A stretch of 64,000 bases of DNA from Exiguobacterium aurantiacum DSM 6208 (GCF_000702585.1 NZ_JNIQ01000001.1:1865001-1929000); one strand, 5' to 3'; positions 32,786 through 41,972 are shown, numbered from the stretch's first letter. The notes: generated by a model from the letters alone, not told the origin. Translations and numbers: made by a program.

Positions 32786-33694
32786 ATGATACAACCATGG
32801 ACCACATATTTGAACGACCAGGTGATCGGACAGTCGAAAGCCATCAAGCTGTCGACGATCGCCCTCCTTTCTGGCGGACACGTACTCCTTGAAGACCGGC
32901 CGGGGACCGGAAAGACGACACTCGCGAGAAGCCTCGCCTCTTCCGTGTCTGCTGCCTTCCAACGGGTGCAATGTACGCCGGACACGCTTCCGAGCGATAT
33001 ATTAGGGATGGAGCTGTTCAATCCGACGACGGGCTCGTTCGAGCGCCGGACCGGACCAATCTTCACATCGATCTTGCTCGTCGATGAGATCAACCGGACA
33101 ACGCCACGGACGCAGTCGGCACTGTTAGAGGCGATGCAGGAACGCCAAGTGACGCTCGGCGAAGTGTCACTTCGTCTGCCGGACCCGTTTTTTGTCATCG
33201 CGACACAAAACCCGTTCGACGGGCAAGGCACGTTCCCGCTCCCGCAAGCCCAGCTCGACCGTTTCTTGTTCAAGCTGTCACTCGCACCGTTATCTCGCGA
33301 GTCCGAGCGCCGGTTGCTGCGTAATGAACATTTGAGCGCGGCGCCGTTCACGTTGAAGCAAGACGAGCTCGCCGAGATGCAACAAGCGGTCCGTGACGTG
33401 ACGTTCCACGAGGCGATAGAGGATTACCTTCTTGATTTCGTCGAAGCACTCCGCCATCACCGGGACATCGAGGTCGGGCCGAGCCCGCGGGCGACGCTCG
33501 CTTACACGATGGCGGCCCGGGCCCATGCATTTATGGACGGACGCGATTACGTGTCACCAGAAGACATTCGGGCGCTCGCCATGCCGATTCTTGGCCATCG
33601 CGTCGTCTTGACAGTCGAGGCATCACTGAAGACGAAACCATCGAAGCTGATCAAATCTGTCCTTGAGACCATCGCGGTCCCATCAGAGGTGTGA
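32786..33694 (+). CDS. MoxR family AAA+ ATPase (module 1)
   Basis: A 302-residue MoxR ATPase. Walker A is EDRPGTGKTTLA (about residues 37-48), Walker B ILLVDEINRTTPRTQSALLE, sensor 1 in FVIATQNPFDGQGTFPLPQA and the C-terminal lid from about residue 200, including the sensor 2 arginine in GPSPRATLAY. MoxR proteins act as chaperones, usually with DUF58 proteins. ATG 32786 follows GGGGGA. The DUF58 gene follows after one base; the in-frame extension to 32660 overlaps the previous gene and terminator and is rejected. Confidence 0.92.
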   Translation: MIQPWTTYLNDQVIGQSKAIKLSTIALLSGGHVLLEDRPGTGKTTLARSLASSVSAAFQRVQCTPDTLPSDILGMELFNPTTGSFERRTGPIFTSILLVDEINRTTPRTQSALLEAMQERQVTLGEVSLRLPDPFFVIATQNPFDGQGTFPLPQAQLDRFLFKLSLAPLSRESERRLLRNEHLSAAPFTLKQDELAEMQQAVRDVTFHEAIEDYLLDFVEALRHHRDIEVGPSPRATLAYTMAARAHAFMDGRDYVSPEDIRALAMPILGHRVVLTVEASLKTKPSKLIKSVLETIAVPSEV

Positions 33695-33695
33695 C

Positions 33696-34724
33696 ATGCA
33701 ACTCGTCAGCCCTCGCTACCTCGAGTCCGGGTATATGTGGCTCTTGTTCGTCGTCGGGGTGTTCATCGCCTTGTACGGCAACGTCTTCCTCGCGAGTGCG
33801 ATTCTCGGCTTCAGCCTCTATGCGCTCATCATGCCGGAGCTGTTGTTCCGTCTCGCCGATCACGTGCATGTCGATGTGACCGACGAGTTGAAGCTGTTCC
33901 CGGGTGACGAGGAGACGTATACGATCAAGCTTCTGTCGACGGCCCCAGTGCCGCTCGGCGTCGTCCGATTGTCCGGTTACTTGCATCCGACCGTCGATTC
34001 GGAAGACCATGCGTTTTGGCGCCAAGAGAACTATGTCGGCCGCGAGGCGGAAGTCGCCTATACGCTCCCGCTCAAGGCAATCAAACGCGGACCGATCCGA
34101 ATCGAGGCGATCGGCATGGAAATCCGAGACCCGCTCCGCATGTTCTCGCTCTATAAAGAAGAACCGCTCGACCGGATCGGCTACGTATTCCCGGAATTTT
34201 TACCGTACCCGATCCCGAAACGGCCTCCGACATTGCCCGGAGAAGAGATGGTGCGCCATAGCGCCTACCGGGATCCAGAGACGTTTCAATCAGTGGCGCC
34301 GTATCACGGCCAGCCGATGCGTCAACTGTATTGGTCGGCGTATGCGAAGACGGGCGAACTGCTCGCCCGGACCGAGCAACCGGTTCAGGCGAATGAATAC
34401 GTCGTCGTCCTTGACTTGTTGACGAAAGACGGACGCGCCCTCACCCATCAGATGGAACGATTGATCTCACAGGCAGCAGCGCTATGTCGCGACTTTGAGA
34501 AAGAGAATGCGAGTTATGGACTGATCGTGCCGACGCTCACGAAGGACGGGATCACGTATGACCTCGCCCCGGGGAGCGGTGAGACACATTTCCGCAAAGT
34601 GATGACAACACTCGCTTGTCTATCGGAGCGGGACTTCCCGCTCGCGCGGTCATTATTCGAACGGAAAGTCGCGAAATACGGGGGCAGCCAGTCCATACTC
34701 CGGCTCGGAGGTGATGGTCGATGA
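33696..34724 (+). CDS. DUF58 domain protein (module 1)
   Basis: A 342-residue protein with two N-terminal membrane segments (about residues 14-50) and a DUF58 domain in the second half: HSAYRDPETFQSVAPYHGQP, RQLYWSAYAKTGELLARTEQ, then YVVVLDLLTKDG, a vWA-like strand lacking a full MIDAS. DUF58 proteins are partners of MoxR ATPases; the process they serve is poorly known. GAGGTGTGAC precedes ATG 33696. Overlaps the next gene by four bases. Confidence 0.88.
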   Translation: MQLVSPRYLESGYMWLLFVVGVFIALYGNVFLASAILGFSLYALIMPELLFRLADHVHVDVTDELKLFPGDEETYTIKLLSTAPVPLGVVRLSGYLHPTVDSEDHAFWRQENYVGREAEVAYTLPLKAIKRGPIRIEAIGMEIRDPLRMFSLYKEEPLDRIGYVFPEFLPYPIPKRPPTLPGEEMVRHSAYRDPETFQSVAPYHGQPMRQLYWSAYAKTGELLARTEQPVQANEYVVVLDLLTKDGRALTHQMERLISQAAALCRDFEKENASYGLIVPTLTKDGITYDLAPGSGETHFRKVMTTLACLSERDFPLARSLFERKVAKYGGSQSILRLGGDGR

Positions 34725-35698
34725 AATGGTTATGGTGGGTGTTTGCCGCGTTTTACGTCGGTCACGTGTTTCCGCTCGTCTATCTGTTCACCCTTCGCCT
34801 GCCTCGTAATTGGCAGCTCGTTACCCAGACGGCGCTCAGCGTCGCGGCATTGTTCTTCTCGTATGAGATGAGCATTACTTTATTGTTATTCACGTATGTC
34901 CATACCTTCATCCGGACGCTCGACTGGACGGACCGCTACGCGATCGCGAGCGTTCTGTTCCTCATCGTCGATTGGTTGTTCCCACCGGCGTCGCAACCGC
35001 TCGCGATGATTGCGTTTCCGTTCCTGTTCTTGTTCTGGCAACGGAGCCTCTATTACCGACGGGATTACAAACGGATGTTGTCGATGCTCTTCATCGGGCT
35101 CGCCGTCGGTCTCGTCCTCGCCCTGCTTCTCCGAACGGTGAAAGAGCTCTTGTTCGGGGACTTGGTCGCATGGGTCAGTCCGTTCCTCATGTGGCTCGGC
35201 GGTTGGTTCGACGGCATCACCCTCGACCCATCGGATCGGGTGAACCGTTTCATGGTGCCGGACAATCCGAACCTCGACGCAGAGACGATGACGAACGAGA
35301 CGTTTTTCGAGACGGTGTCGAACCAGTCGATGCTCGTCCTCGGATTCTTCATCATCTTGCTAATCGCTGGAATCGCACTATTCTTCTATCTACGAAAGCG
35401 GAACGAGGTGCAAGAGGACGCGGTCGTCCCGAGACACGCCCACACTCCGCATACACGGGCGTCACGTGCCGTGCGGACACCGAAACATGTACGACTGCTC
35501 GATGCCGGGAGACGTCTTGAGAAGGCTCATCCGCGTCATCGAGAAGAGACGGCCTCCGATTGGCTGACGCGCATCCGGTTCACGGACGCCCCACTGTTTG
35601 CCTCCTGGCTCGAGGCGGCCGAATACGGGGAGAAAGACGCGCCGGGTCCAATCGTTGAGGCGTTCGAACAACATGTTAAACAAGTGCTCAAACAATAA
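34721..35698 (+). CDS. Membrane protein of MoxR-DUF58 module 1 (transglutaminase-like position)
   Basis: A 325-residue protein with about six N-terminal hydrophobic segments (residues 1-150) and one near residue 205-225, then a soluble charged tail (RTPKHVRLLDAGRRLEKAHP onwards) resembling DUF4129-type tails. In many Bacilli a transglutaminase-domain protein occupies this position, but I see no Cys-His-Asp transglutaminase core here. Third gene of the module, overlapping DUF58 by ATGA. Ends at a bidirectional terminator. Confidence 0.75.
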   Translation: MKWLWWVFAAFYVGHVFPLVYLFTLRLPRNWQLVTQTALSVAALFFSYEMSITLLLFTYVHTFIRTLDWTDRYAIASVLFLIVDWLFPPASQPLAMIAFPFLFLFWQRSLYYRRDYKRMLSMLFIGLAVGLVLALLLRTVKELLFGDLVAWVSPFLMWLGGWFDGITLDPSDRVNRFMVPDNPNLDAETMTNETFFETVSNQSMLVLGFFIILLIAGIALFFYLRKRNEVQEDAVVPRHAHTPHTRASRAVRTPKHVRLLDAGRRLEKAHPRHREETASDWLTRIRFTDAPLFASWLEAAEYGEKDAPGPIVEAFEQHVKQVLKQ

Positions 35699-35735
35699 GA
35701 CCAGCGTGACCTCTAGGGGTTACGCTGGTCTTTTG
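35697..35735. terminator. Bidirectional terminator between module 1 and cls
   Basis: AAGACCAGCGTGACC / GGTTACGCTGGTCTT with one G-U pair, a six-base loop and flanking A and T runs. Confidence 0.9.
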
Positions 35736-37202
35736 TTATAAAATCGGGCTGAGCAACCGCGAGACGCTCTCTTTGAAGCGGATCCATTTCGTCCGTGTCT
35801 CATAGCGTTCGATCGTCAGTCGCTCAGCGCAGGTTTTGTCTCGTTCAAACGCCTCGATGACCGAACGGGCGACCGTCTCGTCATAGACAAGGGCCGAGAT
35901 CTCGAAGTTTAAATGAAAACTTCGGGCGTCGATGTTCGTCGTCCCGATCGAAGCGACCTCGCCATCGATGACGAGCGTCTTCGCGTGCAAGAAGCCACCC
36001 TCGTACGTATATACGTCTGCCCCATAACGGACGAGTTCGGCCGCGTTGGCGTACGTCGCCCAGTAGACAAACATATGGTCCGGTTTGTTCGGTATCATCA
36101 AATGGATTTTCGTACCGGACATGAGTGCGATCCGGCAGGCGTCTAAGAAACTCGCGTCCGGGATGAAGTAAGGCGTCTGGATGTAGATGCTGTCTTTCGC
36201 CTCGGTGATCATCTTGACGAGCATGTTCTTCAAATGCTCGGTCGTCGAATTCGGGCCCGACGTAACGATTTGGACCGGCGTCGCGAACGGATCGAGCGTC
36301 GCTTGTGGCCAGACGAGCGCTTCCTTCTCGGTCTTCTGCCTTGTCGGGACAGAACGGTTCCAGTCAAGGAGGAAACGTTCGAGCAGCTCGCGAACGGCTT
36401 CGCCTCGTATGCGCAAGTGCACGTCGCGCCAGTAGCCGAATTGTCGATTCGTCCCGAGGTACTCGTTCCCGACATTGAAACCACCGATGTAGCCGATTTC
36501 TCCGTCGATGACGCACAACTTTCGGTGATTGCGGTTGTTGACACGGAAATTGATGCCGAGACGTGACGGGAAGAACGATTTGACCTCACCGCCATAGGCG
36601 AGCAGTTGTTTGAAATGATGGCGCCGCAAGCCGCGTGACCCGACCGCGTCGTACAGGAGACGAACGCGCACGCCTTGTTTGGCCCGTTCTGTGAGGGCGG
36701 CGATGAGCGCTTGGCCGAGCGAGTCGTTTTGAATGATATAGTACTGGATGTTGATCTCACGCGTTGCCGACTCGATGTCGTGAAACAGCGCCTCAAACTT
36801 CTGTTCCCCGTCATGAATGACTTGAATGGCATTATGATACGTCACGAGGGCGTTCGTCGACAGCAAATTCAGCCGGGCGAGACGTCGATATTTGGAGAGG
36901 AGCGGGTCGCTCGTGAACAAGTCTTGCCGTGCGTCTAATTCGTCGAGCTGATCTTGGACGTGATGGGCGTATTCGATCCTTCGCTCTTCGTCGACTTGAT
37001 AAAAATTGTTCGACTTGATCAAGCGGCCGAAGAAGATGTAGATGAAGAAACCGACGAGCGGTAAAAAGAATAAGACGAGAAGCCATGCCCACGTCGAGCC
37101 GATGTCCCGTCGTTCGAAAAAGATGATCGTGATGGCGAACGTCATGTTCAAAATGAGTAATAGGATTCCAAACACACTGATGATGACTTCGGTTGTGATC
37201 AT
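35736..37202 (-). CDS. cls: Cardiolipin synthase
   Basis: A 488-residue membrane phospholipid synthase. Two N-terminal membrane helices (about residues 5-60, with WAWLLVLFFLPLVGFFIYI) are followed by two phospholipase D domains with HKD motifs NHRKLCVIDGEIGYIGG (about residue 225) and LHAKTLVIDGEVASIGTTNID split by its own strand (about residue 405). It condenses two phosphatidylglycerol molecules to cardiolipin. The ATG (37202) has GAAGGGGGAAGCG upstream. Standalone gene. Confidence 0.94.
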   Translation of the reverse strand: MITTEVIISVFGILLLILNMTFAITIIFFERRDIGSTWAWLLVLFFLPLVGFFIYIFFGRLIKSNNFYQVDEERRIEYAHHVQDQLDELDARQDLFTSDPLLSKYRRLARLNLLSTNALVTYHNAIQVIHDGEQKFEALFHDIESATREINIQYYIIQNDSLGQALIAALTERAKQGVRVRLLYDAVGSRGLRRHHFKQLLAYGGEVKSFFPSRLGINFRVNNRNHRKLCVIDGEIGYIGGFNVGNEYLGTNRQFGYWRDVHLRIRGEAVRELLERFLLDWNRSVPTRQKTEKEALVWPQATLDPFATPVQIVTSGPNSTTEHLKNMLVKMITEAKDSIYIQTPYFIPDASFLDACRIALMSGTKIHLMIPNKPDHMFVYWATYANAAELVRYGADVYTYEGGFLHAKTLVIDGEVASIGTTNIDARSFHLNFEISALVYDETVARSVIEAFERDKTCAERLTIERYETRTKWIRFKESVSRLLSPIL

Positions 37203-37282
37203 GATCGCTTCCCCCTTCTCTTCCTTTCATACCCGTTCTCACCATTCAGTCGCCATCATAGCCGCTTTCAACGAGGAGAACA

Positions 37283-37311
37283 CAAAAAAACACCGCGCCT
37301 GCGGTGTTTTT
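37283..37311 (-). terminator. Terminator of the LysM-3D gene
   Basis: AAACACCGC / GCGGTGTTT stem with GCCT loop and T-run on the minus strand. Confidence 0.85.
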
Positions 37312-37324
37312 GGGGTCGTACGAA

Positions 37325-38107
37325 TTAGTTTAAGATTGTGATTTTGACAGATTGACGACCAAATTGAATCGCTTGTTCTTGTGTCGGCATCAAGAGGTCG
37401 ATTTTGTTCCCTTTGATTGCGCCGCCAGTGTCTCCAGCGATGGCTTCGCCGTAACCTTCAACATAAACTTTAGAGCCGAGTGGGATGACTGATGGGTCAA
37501 CCGCGATGACTTTTTGGTTCGGGTTCGAACGGACGTCGATTCCTGTAGCTGTGATACCTGAGCATCCTGCACAGTATGGTGTATAGGCTGTGGCTTCAAC
37601 TGTCATCGTCTTACCCGAAGCCGGAGCTTGAGTTTGCGTTGTCGACGTAGACTGTTTCGTCACAGGTGTAGATGTTGAAGCTTTCGGCTTCGCTGCAGGA
37701 GCGTCGTTCGCTACTGATGCAGCGGCTGCGCCTTTCACTGCGAATTGTTGACCTGGGAAGATAAGATCTGATTTAAGACCGTTCCATGTCATCAATTGGT
37801 TGACAGTGACGCCGTTGTTAGTCGCGATTCGATACAACGTGTCGCCTGCTTTAACTGTATACGTTTTAGATGAGTTCGAAGCTTTTGCTTCTGCCTTGCC
37901 AAGTTTCAATACTTGGTTCGGGAAAATCATATTAGAGTTTAAGCCGTTCGCTTGTTTAATGTCGTTTACAGAGACGTTGTTGTTCACGGCGATACGATAC
38001 AATGTATCTCCAGACTGAACTGTGTGTGTTGATGCTGCCGAAGCTGGAGCAGCGACTCCTAAACTAAGGCCAGCGAGTGCCGTTAGTGTCAATAGTGGTT
38101 TTTTCAT
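37325..38107 (-). CDS. Secreted LysM-3D domain cell-wall protein (YocH-like)
   Basis: A 260-residue exported wall protein. Signal peptide about residues 1-25 (ends ASAAS), two LysM domains (HTVQSGDTLYRIAVNNNVSV and YTVKAGDTLYRIATNNGVTV), a Thr/Ser/Ala-rich linker, and a C-terminal 3D domain with its acidic residues (VEATAYTPYC, VIAVDPSVIPLGSKVYVEGY, GDTGGAIKGNKIDLL). Resembles B. subtilis YocH, a muralytic protein under WalRK control. AAAGGGAGG precedes ATG 38107. A WalR-like box is present upstream. Confidence 0.9.
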   Translation of the reverse strand: MKKPLLTLTALAGLSLGVAAPASAASTHTVQSGDTLYRIAVNNNVSVNDIKQANGLNSNMIFPNQVLKLGKAEAKASNSSKTYTVKAGDTLYRIATNNGVTVNQLMTWNGLKSDLIFPGQQFAVKGAAAASVANDAPAAKPKASTSTPVTKQSTSTTQTQAPASGKTMTVEATAYTPYCAGCSGITATGIDVRSNPNQKVIAVDPSVIPLGSKVYVEGYGEAIAGDTGGAIKGNKIDLLMPTQEQAIQFGRQSVKITILN

Positions 38108-38155
38108 AAGAATATTCCTCCCTTTTCTAACGCTCCCTAACTGTAACACCTCTAT

Positions 38156-38172
38156 ATTTCACTGCGATTACA
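38156..38172 (-). promoter_or_regulatory. Possible WalR box upstream of the LysM-3D gene
   Basis: The minus strand reads TGTAAT, five bases, TGAAAT. The known WalR consensus is two TGTWAH hexamers separated by five bases, so one hexamer is perfect and one has a single mismatch. Confidence 0.45.
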
Positions 38173-38315
38173 GCGCGATATGAGAGTGATATCAGTTCAG
38201 TTACAGAAGGTTATCGGTGATAAGTCAAGGAAGAGATTCTTACAAAACGGATACAAATGGCTTTGTTGAGCCGTTTCACGGTATACTAAACGAAGAAGAA
38301 AGGAGCGGATAGTCT

Positions 38316-38576
38316 TTGGAACTATTACTGCTATATTACATTGTGACTAATTTCCTAGCTTTTATGACATTCTTCGTTGATAAACGACGGGCAAAAGCGA
38401 ACGCGTGGCGAATTTCGGAAAAAACGTTGTTGACGCTCGTCTGGATCGGCGGGGCGTTCGGGGCGTATATCGCGATGAGGCTGTTCCGTCACAAGACGTT
38501 GAAGCCCGCCTTTCGACTCGGCGTGCCAATCGCCATCTTGGTCCATGCCGGCATCACGGCGTATTTCATCTTCTGA
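38316..38576 (+). CDS. DUF1294 small membrane protein
   Basis: An 86-residue protein with three hydrophobic segments. The motif FFVDKRRAKANAWRISEKTLL, shown here over two parts FFVDKRRAK and WRISEKTLL, followed by GGAFGAYIAMRLFRHKT, is diagnostic of DUF1294 proteins. Function unknown. Start TTG 38316 has AAAGGAGCGG at proper distance. Confidence 0.9.
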   Translation: MELLLLYYIVTNFLAFMTFFVDKRRAKANAWRISEKTLLTLVWIGGAFGAYIAMRLFRHKTLKPAFRLGVPIAILVHAGITAYFIF

Positions 38577-38720
38577 CGCCATTATATAGAAGAAACTCGG
38601 TATGGGATTATTTACGCGGATGGATATAAAATGTCTGATTCGTCGTCTGTTTAGGCAAAATCGAATTATCGGGACGGTGGCAATCAGAAAGAAATGTTCT
38701 ATTGTTGAGGTGGGATGAGA

Positions 38721-39536
38721 ATGAGAGACACACAGACGATTTTTTATATGGAATGGTCCGACGAACACGTCACGACGGTCGGGATAGACGTGACGACGCA
38801 TTTCCATGCGTACGTCGTCAGGCAAGGTCGCGTCGATTTGCTGGTCAATGGAGAAAAGATTCGGCTTGAATCAGGAACGGGGCTCCTCGTCGCGCCGGGG
38901 CAATTGATGAAACGCACCGGATCGGCCGATCAGACTCGTCTCGTTGAAATCAAGGTCGACCCTTATGATCTATTCGCCCCCGTCATGGCGCAACAGTATG
39001 TGACTCCTTTTTTGAACATGCCACGTTTGACGAGAAAGCAGTTGTCACCGACGAACCGTCACGAAAAGGCGGTACTGGATACGATTGATAAGACGGCACG
39101 GACGCTCAAATCTGATACACCGTTCTCCCGTCTTGATGCCGTACTACAATCGACCGTGCTCTGGCGTTATTGGATTCAACAACCAACCGATGAACCGAGA
39201 CGAGTGACGGGGCAAAATCGGATGACGACGATGATCGCTCATATCCATGATCACGTGACGGAGCGCCTGACCCTCGAGCAAATCGCTGCTGCCGGCGGCT
39301 TGAGTCGCGCGGAATGTTGTCGCTATTTCATGAAATGGTGTGCGACGACCCCGCTCGCGTACGTATGTGACGTCCGCATGGAAGCGGCGGCCCGTCAGTT
39401 GCGGGGGACGGGCGATCCGATCGCTAAGGTCGCAGAGGACTTCGGCTACTCGAGCGTCAGCCATTTCGTTCAAACGTTCAAGAAAGTACATAAGGTCACG
39501 CCTCTCGCCTACCGTAAAGGAAAGAGGGCACAGTAA
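38721..39536 (+). CDS. AraC family transcriptional regulator
   Basis: A 271-residue regulator. The N-terminal half is a cupin-like sensor (THFHAYVVRQGRVDLLVNGE, LLVAPGQLMKRTG). The C-terminal half has two helix-turn-helix units: LEQIAAAGGLSRAECCRYFM and PIAKVAEDFGYSSVSHFVQT, ending in KKVHKVTPLAYRKG. Target genes are not evident; the neighbouring SDR gene is convergent and separated by a terminator. GAGGTGGG favours ATG 38721 over ATG 38715. Confidence 0.88.
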   Translation: MRDTQTIFYMEWSDEHVTTVGIDVTTHFHAYVVRQGRVDLLVNGEKIRLESGTGLLVAPGQLMKRTGSADQTRLVEIKVDPYDLFAPVMAQQYVTPFLNMPRLTRKQLSPTNRHEKAVLDTIDKTARTLKSDTPFSRLDAVLQSTVLWRYWIQQPTDEPRRVTGQNRMTTMIAHIHDHVTERLTLEQIAAAGGLSRAECCRYFMKWCATTPLAYVCDVRMEAAARQLRGTGDPIAKVAEDFGYSSVSHFVQTFKKVHKVTPLAYRKGKRAQ

Positions 39537-39567
39537 AAGCCGACAAGCGTTTGTCGGCTTTTACTGT
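39531..39567. terminator. Bidirectional terminator between AraC and SDR genes
   Basis: AGTAAAAGCCGACAA / TTGTCGGCTTTTACT with GCGT loop. Confidence 0.9.
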
Positions 39568-39569
39568 GT

Positions 39570-40328
39570 TTAACGAGCTGTCCAACCGCCGTCAGCCTTC
39601 AAAACGTCGCCATTGACGAAACTTGAATCATCCGACGCGAGGAAGAGCGCAACCTTGGCGATTTGCTCCGGTTCACCGATCGGCGCCTCCCCTGCCCCTT
39701 GGATGGCCCGCATCCCGAGCTCGCTCGGCGCGGTGATCGTGGCACCGATATTCGTATTGACCCCGCCCGGTGCGATGGCGTTCGCCCGAATCTTATTGAA
39801 CGTGCCGTATGTCGCGGCGATGTTTTTCGTCAATCCGATCAGTGCGTGCTTCGAGGCGACGTAGGAGGCACCGCCCCGTGTCCCGAACAACCCGCCGACC
39901 GAGGCGTTATTAATGATAACGCCGCCTGACTCTTGTTTGTCCATAATCTGAATCGCGGCCCGGGCCAGTTTCATCGGTCCGGTCAAATTGACGGCGAGGA
40001 CCCGGTCCCACACCTCGTCGGTCACTTCGCCGACAGTCAAAAAGTTGTCCATAATGCCGGCGTTGTTGACCAAGATATCGAGCGAACCGAACGTGCTCGT
40101 CGCCGTATCGATCATTTTATCGATATCTTCTTGTTTCGTGACGTTCCCCGAAACACCGACAGCTTCCCCGCCACTCGCTTTAATCTCTAAGACGACTGCC
40201 TCGACTGTATCCCCGTTCATGTCGACGGCGACGATGCGCGCCCCTTCCTCGGCAAACAGTTTGGCGATGGCGCGCCCCATTCCTGACCCGGCCCCGGTGA
40301 CGAGCGCCGTTTTACCCGATAATTTCAC
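39570..40328 (-). CDS. Short-chain dehydrogenase/reductase
   Basis: A 252-residue NAD(P)-dependent oxidoreductase. The cofactor motif TGAGSGMGRAIA (about residues 11-22), VDMNGD after the second strand (an Asp favouring NAD), NNAG (about 88-91) and the catalytic Tyr-Lys in YVASKHALIG with Ser in NNASVGG are intact. Closest in style to glucose/3-oxoacyl-type SDRs; substrate unknown. Start GTG 40328 follows GGAGGAATGCGGT. Standalone gene. Confidence 0.9.
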   Translation of the reverse strand: MKLSGKTALVTGAGSGMGRAIAKLFAEEGARIVAVDMNGDTVEAVVLEIKASGGEAVGVSGNVTKQEDIDKMIDTATSTFGSLDILVNNAGIMDNFLTVGEVTDEVWDRVLAVNLTGPMKLARAAIQIMDKQESGGVIINNASVGGLFGTRGGASYVASKHALIGLTKNIAATYGTFNKIRANAIAPGGVNTNIGATITAPSELGMRAIQGAGEAPIGEPEQIAKVALFLASDDSSFVNGDVLKADGGWTAR

Positions 40329-40521
40329 ACCGCATTCCTCCTTGTTGAGACAATCAACAACGACAGAGAAAACGACATGTGCATGTTGCTCACGTGTCAT
40401 TAGTCTATACCCGTATTTGGAGGAAAACGTATCTCTGTTTGGAAGAATATGCTTCTGTTCAAGTAGTTCGTCACGTACAATGGAAAGATACAGATATTGG
40501 GAGTTGAAAGGTGGGGTTTGA

Positions 40522-41382
40522 TTGGGTGGTTATTATGCAGAAGTGATCGGAAGTGGGACACCGATTTTATTTTTACCGGCCGGGGGATTCACTGGAGAAG
40601 AAGGCCGCTCGCTCGCTGAAAAGCTACGCGACGACTTTGAGGTCCATTTGCTCGATTTGCCCGGATTCGGACGAAGTGAAGGGATTAGACAAGTCGTCGA
40701 TGCCAAACAGATGGCGGATTGGGTCAACGATTACGTCGTGACACACCGACTCGGGTCGGTTCATGTGATTGGACACTCCCTCGGAGGTGCGGTCGCACTC
40801 GCTTTTGCCGTTCATTATCCCGAGCAAGTGAAGCGACTCGTATTACTCGATCAAGGACACAAGGCGTTCCCGCGCGTCCCGTTAAAAGAATATGGTATTT
40901 TTGGACTTCTCGTCCCGCTCCTGAGCGGGATTTCTCGCCTGCTAGGCCCTCGGGTTGTAGAACGAATTGAAAGAAAGATGGTCTCAGACGAACGAGCACA
41001 GCCCATCTCAGACGAACGGTTCCAAATGTTTTGTACGAAGACCGGTCTAACCGAACGAGATGAGATTCGACGCGCATTGGATGCACCGGCCAAGCTCGGA
41101 CAAGGCGGATTGAATCTGTTGTTCGGTTTCTATCGCCTTGATGTGCCAACGTTCACGCGGTCGCTTCAGGTCCCGACGTTACTTGTTTATGGGGATTTTA
41201 TCGGACTCGACGATAAAGAGGCCCGGTTGACGCAATCCGCCATTCTAGATTTGCGGGAGCATGAGCTCCCAATCACGTACATCCGAATGACAGGTGGCCA
41301 TTTCGTCCATTGGAACCCGGCGTTCCCGATTGAACAGGTGCTCCAGTTTTTACATTCTCAGAAAATAAGTGGTCTTAGATAA
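40522..41382 (+). CDS. Alpha/beta-fold hydrolase
   Basis: A 286-residue alpha/beta hydrolase. Oxyanion region ILFLPAGGFTGEEG, DLPGFGRSEG, nucleophile elbow VIGHSLGGAVALAF (Ser about residue 86), acid near VYGDFIGLDD and catalytic His in MTGGHFVHWNP are all present. Substrate unknown. The start TTG 40522 follows AAAGGTGGGG. The next ORF begins immediately after or within its end. Confidence 0.87.
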   Translation: MGGYYAEVIGSGTPILFLPAGGFTGEEGRSLAEKLRDDFEVHLLDLPGFGRSEGIRQVVDAKQMADWVNDYVVTHRLGSVHVIGHSLGGAVALAFAVHYPEQVKRLVLLDQGHKAFPRVPLKEYGIFGLLVPLLSGISRLLGPRVVERIERKMVSDERAQPISDERFQMFCTKTGLTERDEIRRALDAPAKLGQGGLNLLFGFYRLDVPTFTRSLQVPTLLVYGDFIGLDDKEARLTQSAILDLREHELPITYIRMTGGHFVHWNPAFPIEQVLQFLHSQKISGLR

Positions 41383-41411
41383 AGCGTCAGCAAAAGATTG
41401 TCCTGATCATC

Positions 41412-41972
41412 GTGTCCGTACTGTTGCTGTCTGCTGGAGTTGCTTGGGGAGTTGAGAAGACGAAGCAACCCGAATTGCCTGAGGGAGCGGAACCGATTCT
41501 CACCTACGACCTGGCTGACCGTGACATGGGTCTTCGCTTTTTCACGCAACGTTATGACGACGAATGGACCGATGATTTGACCTCGCCTGGCGTCGGCGTC
41601 GAGATTACGATTAAAGGCCATATCGAGTATATTTCTTCGATTTCTTTGCCCGAAGAAAATCTCATGTGGTCGACTGCCGGCCAAACGTGCGAAAATCGAT
41701 CAGAATGTGTGCCCTACGATATTCTGTACGGAATCAACCAAGGTACGACGACACGCGTCATTACCGAGTTGAACGGAGAGCGGTACGAACCGGAACTCTT
41801 GAAGACAAAGGCCGGAAATGACGTCTGGTTCATTCTTGTCGACCGAATCGAGTCGATTGAGTCGATCACCGGTTATGATCGTAATGGGAATGTATCCTAT
41901 GAGTTCAATCTGTTAACGTTCACAAGCGATGCCGTCTTTGTCCCGGTCTTTCGTGATGTTCGCTTGATATAG
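41412..41972 (+). CDS. Hypothetical membrane-anchored protein
   Basis: From GTG 41412 the protein has 186 residues: an N-terminal hydrophobic segment (SVLLLSAGVAWGVEK) and a soluble extracytoplasmic part with two cysteines (TCENRSEC). No family recognised. In the same frame the upstream codons read K-R-Q-Q-K-I-V-L-I-I, the usual positive start of a membrane anchor, but the only codon in start position is ATA (41379), so the real start may be ATA or have been lost. The 3' end overlaps a convergent gene by 60 bases. Confidence 0.6.
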   Translation: MSVLLLSAGVAWGVEKTKQPELPEGAEPILTYDLADRDMGLRFFTQRYDDEWTDDLTSPGVGVEITIKGHIEYISSISLPEENLMWSTAGQTCENRSECVPYDILYGINQGTTTRVITELNGERYEPELLKTKAGNDVWFILVDRIESIESITGYDRNGNVSYEFNLLTFTSDAVFVPVFRDVRLI

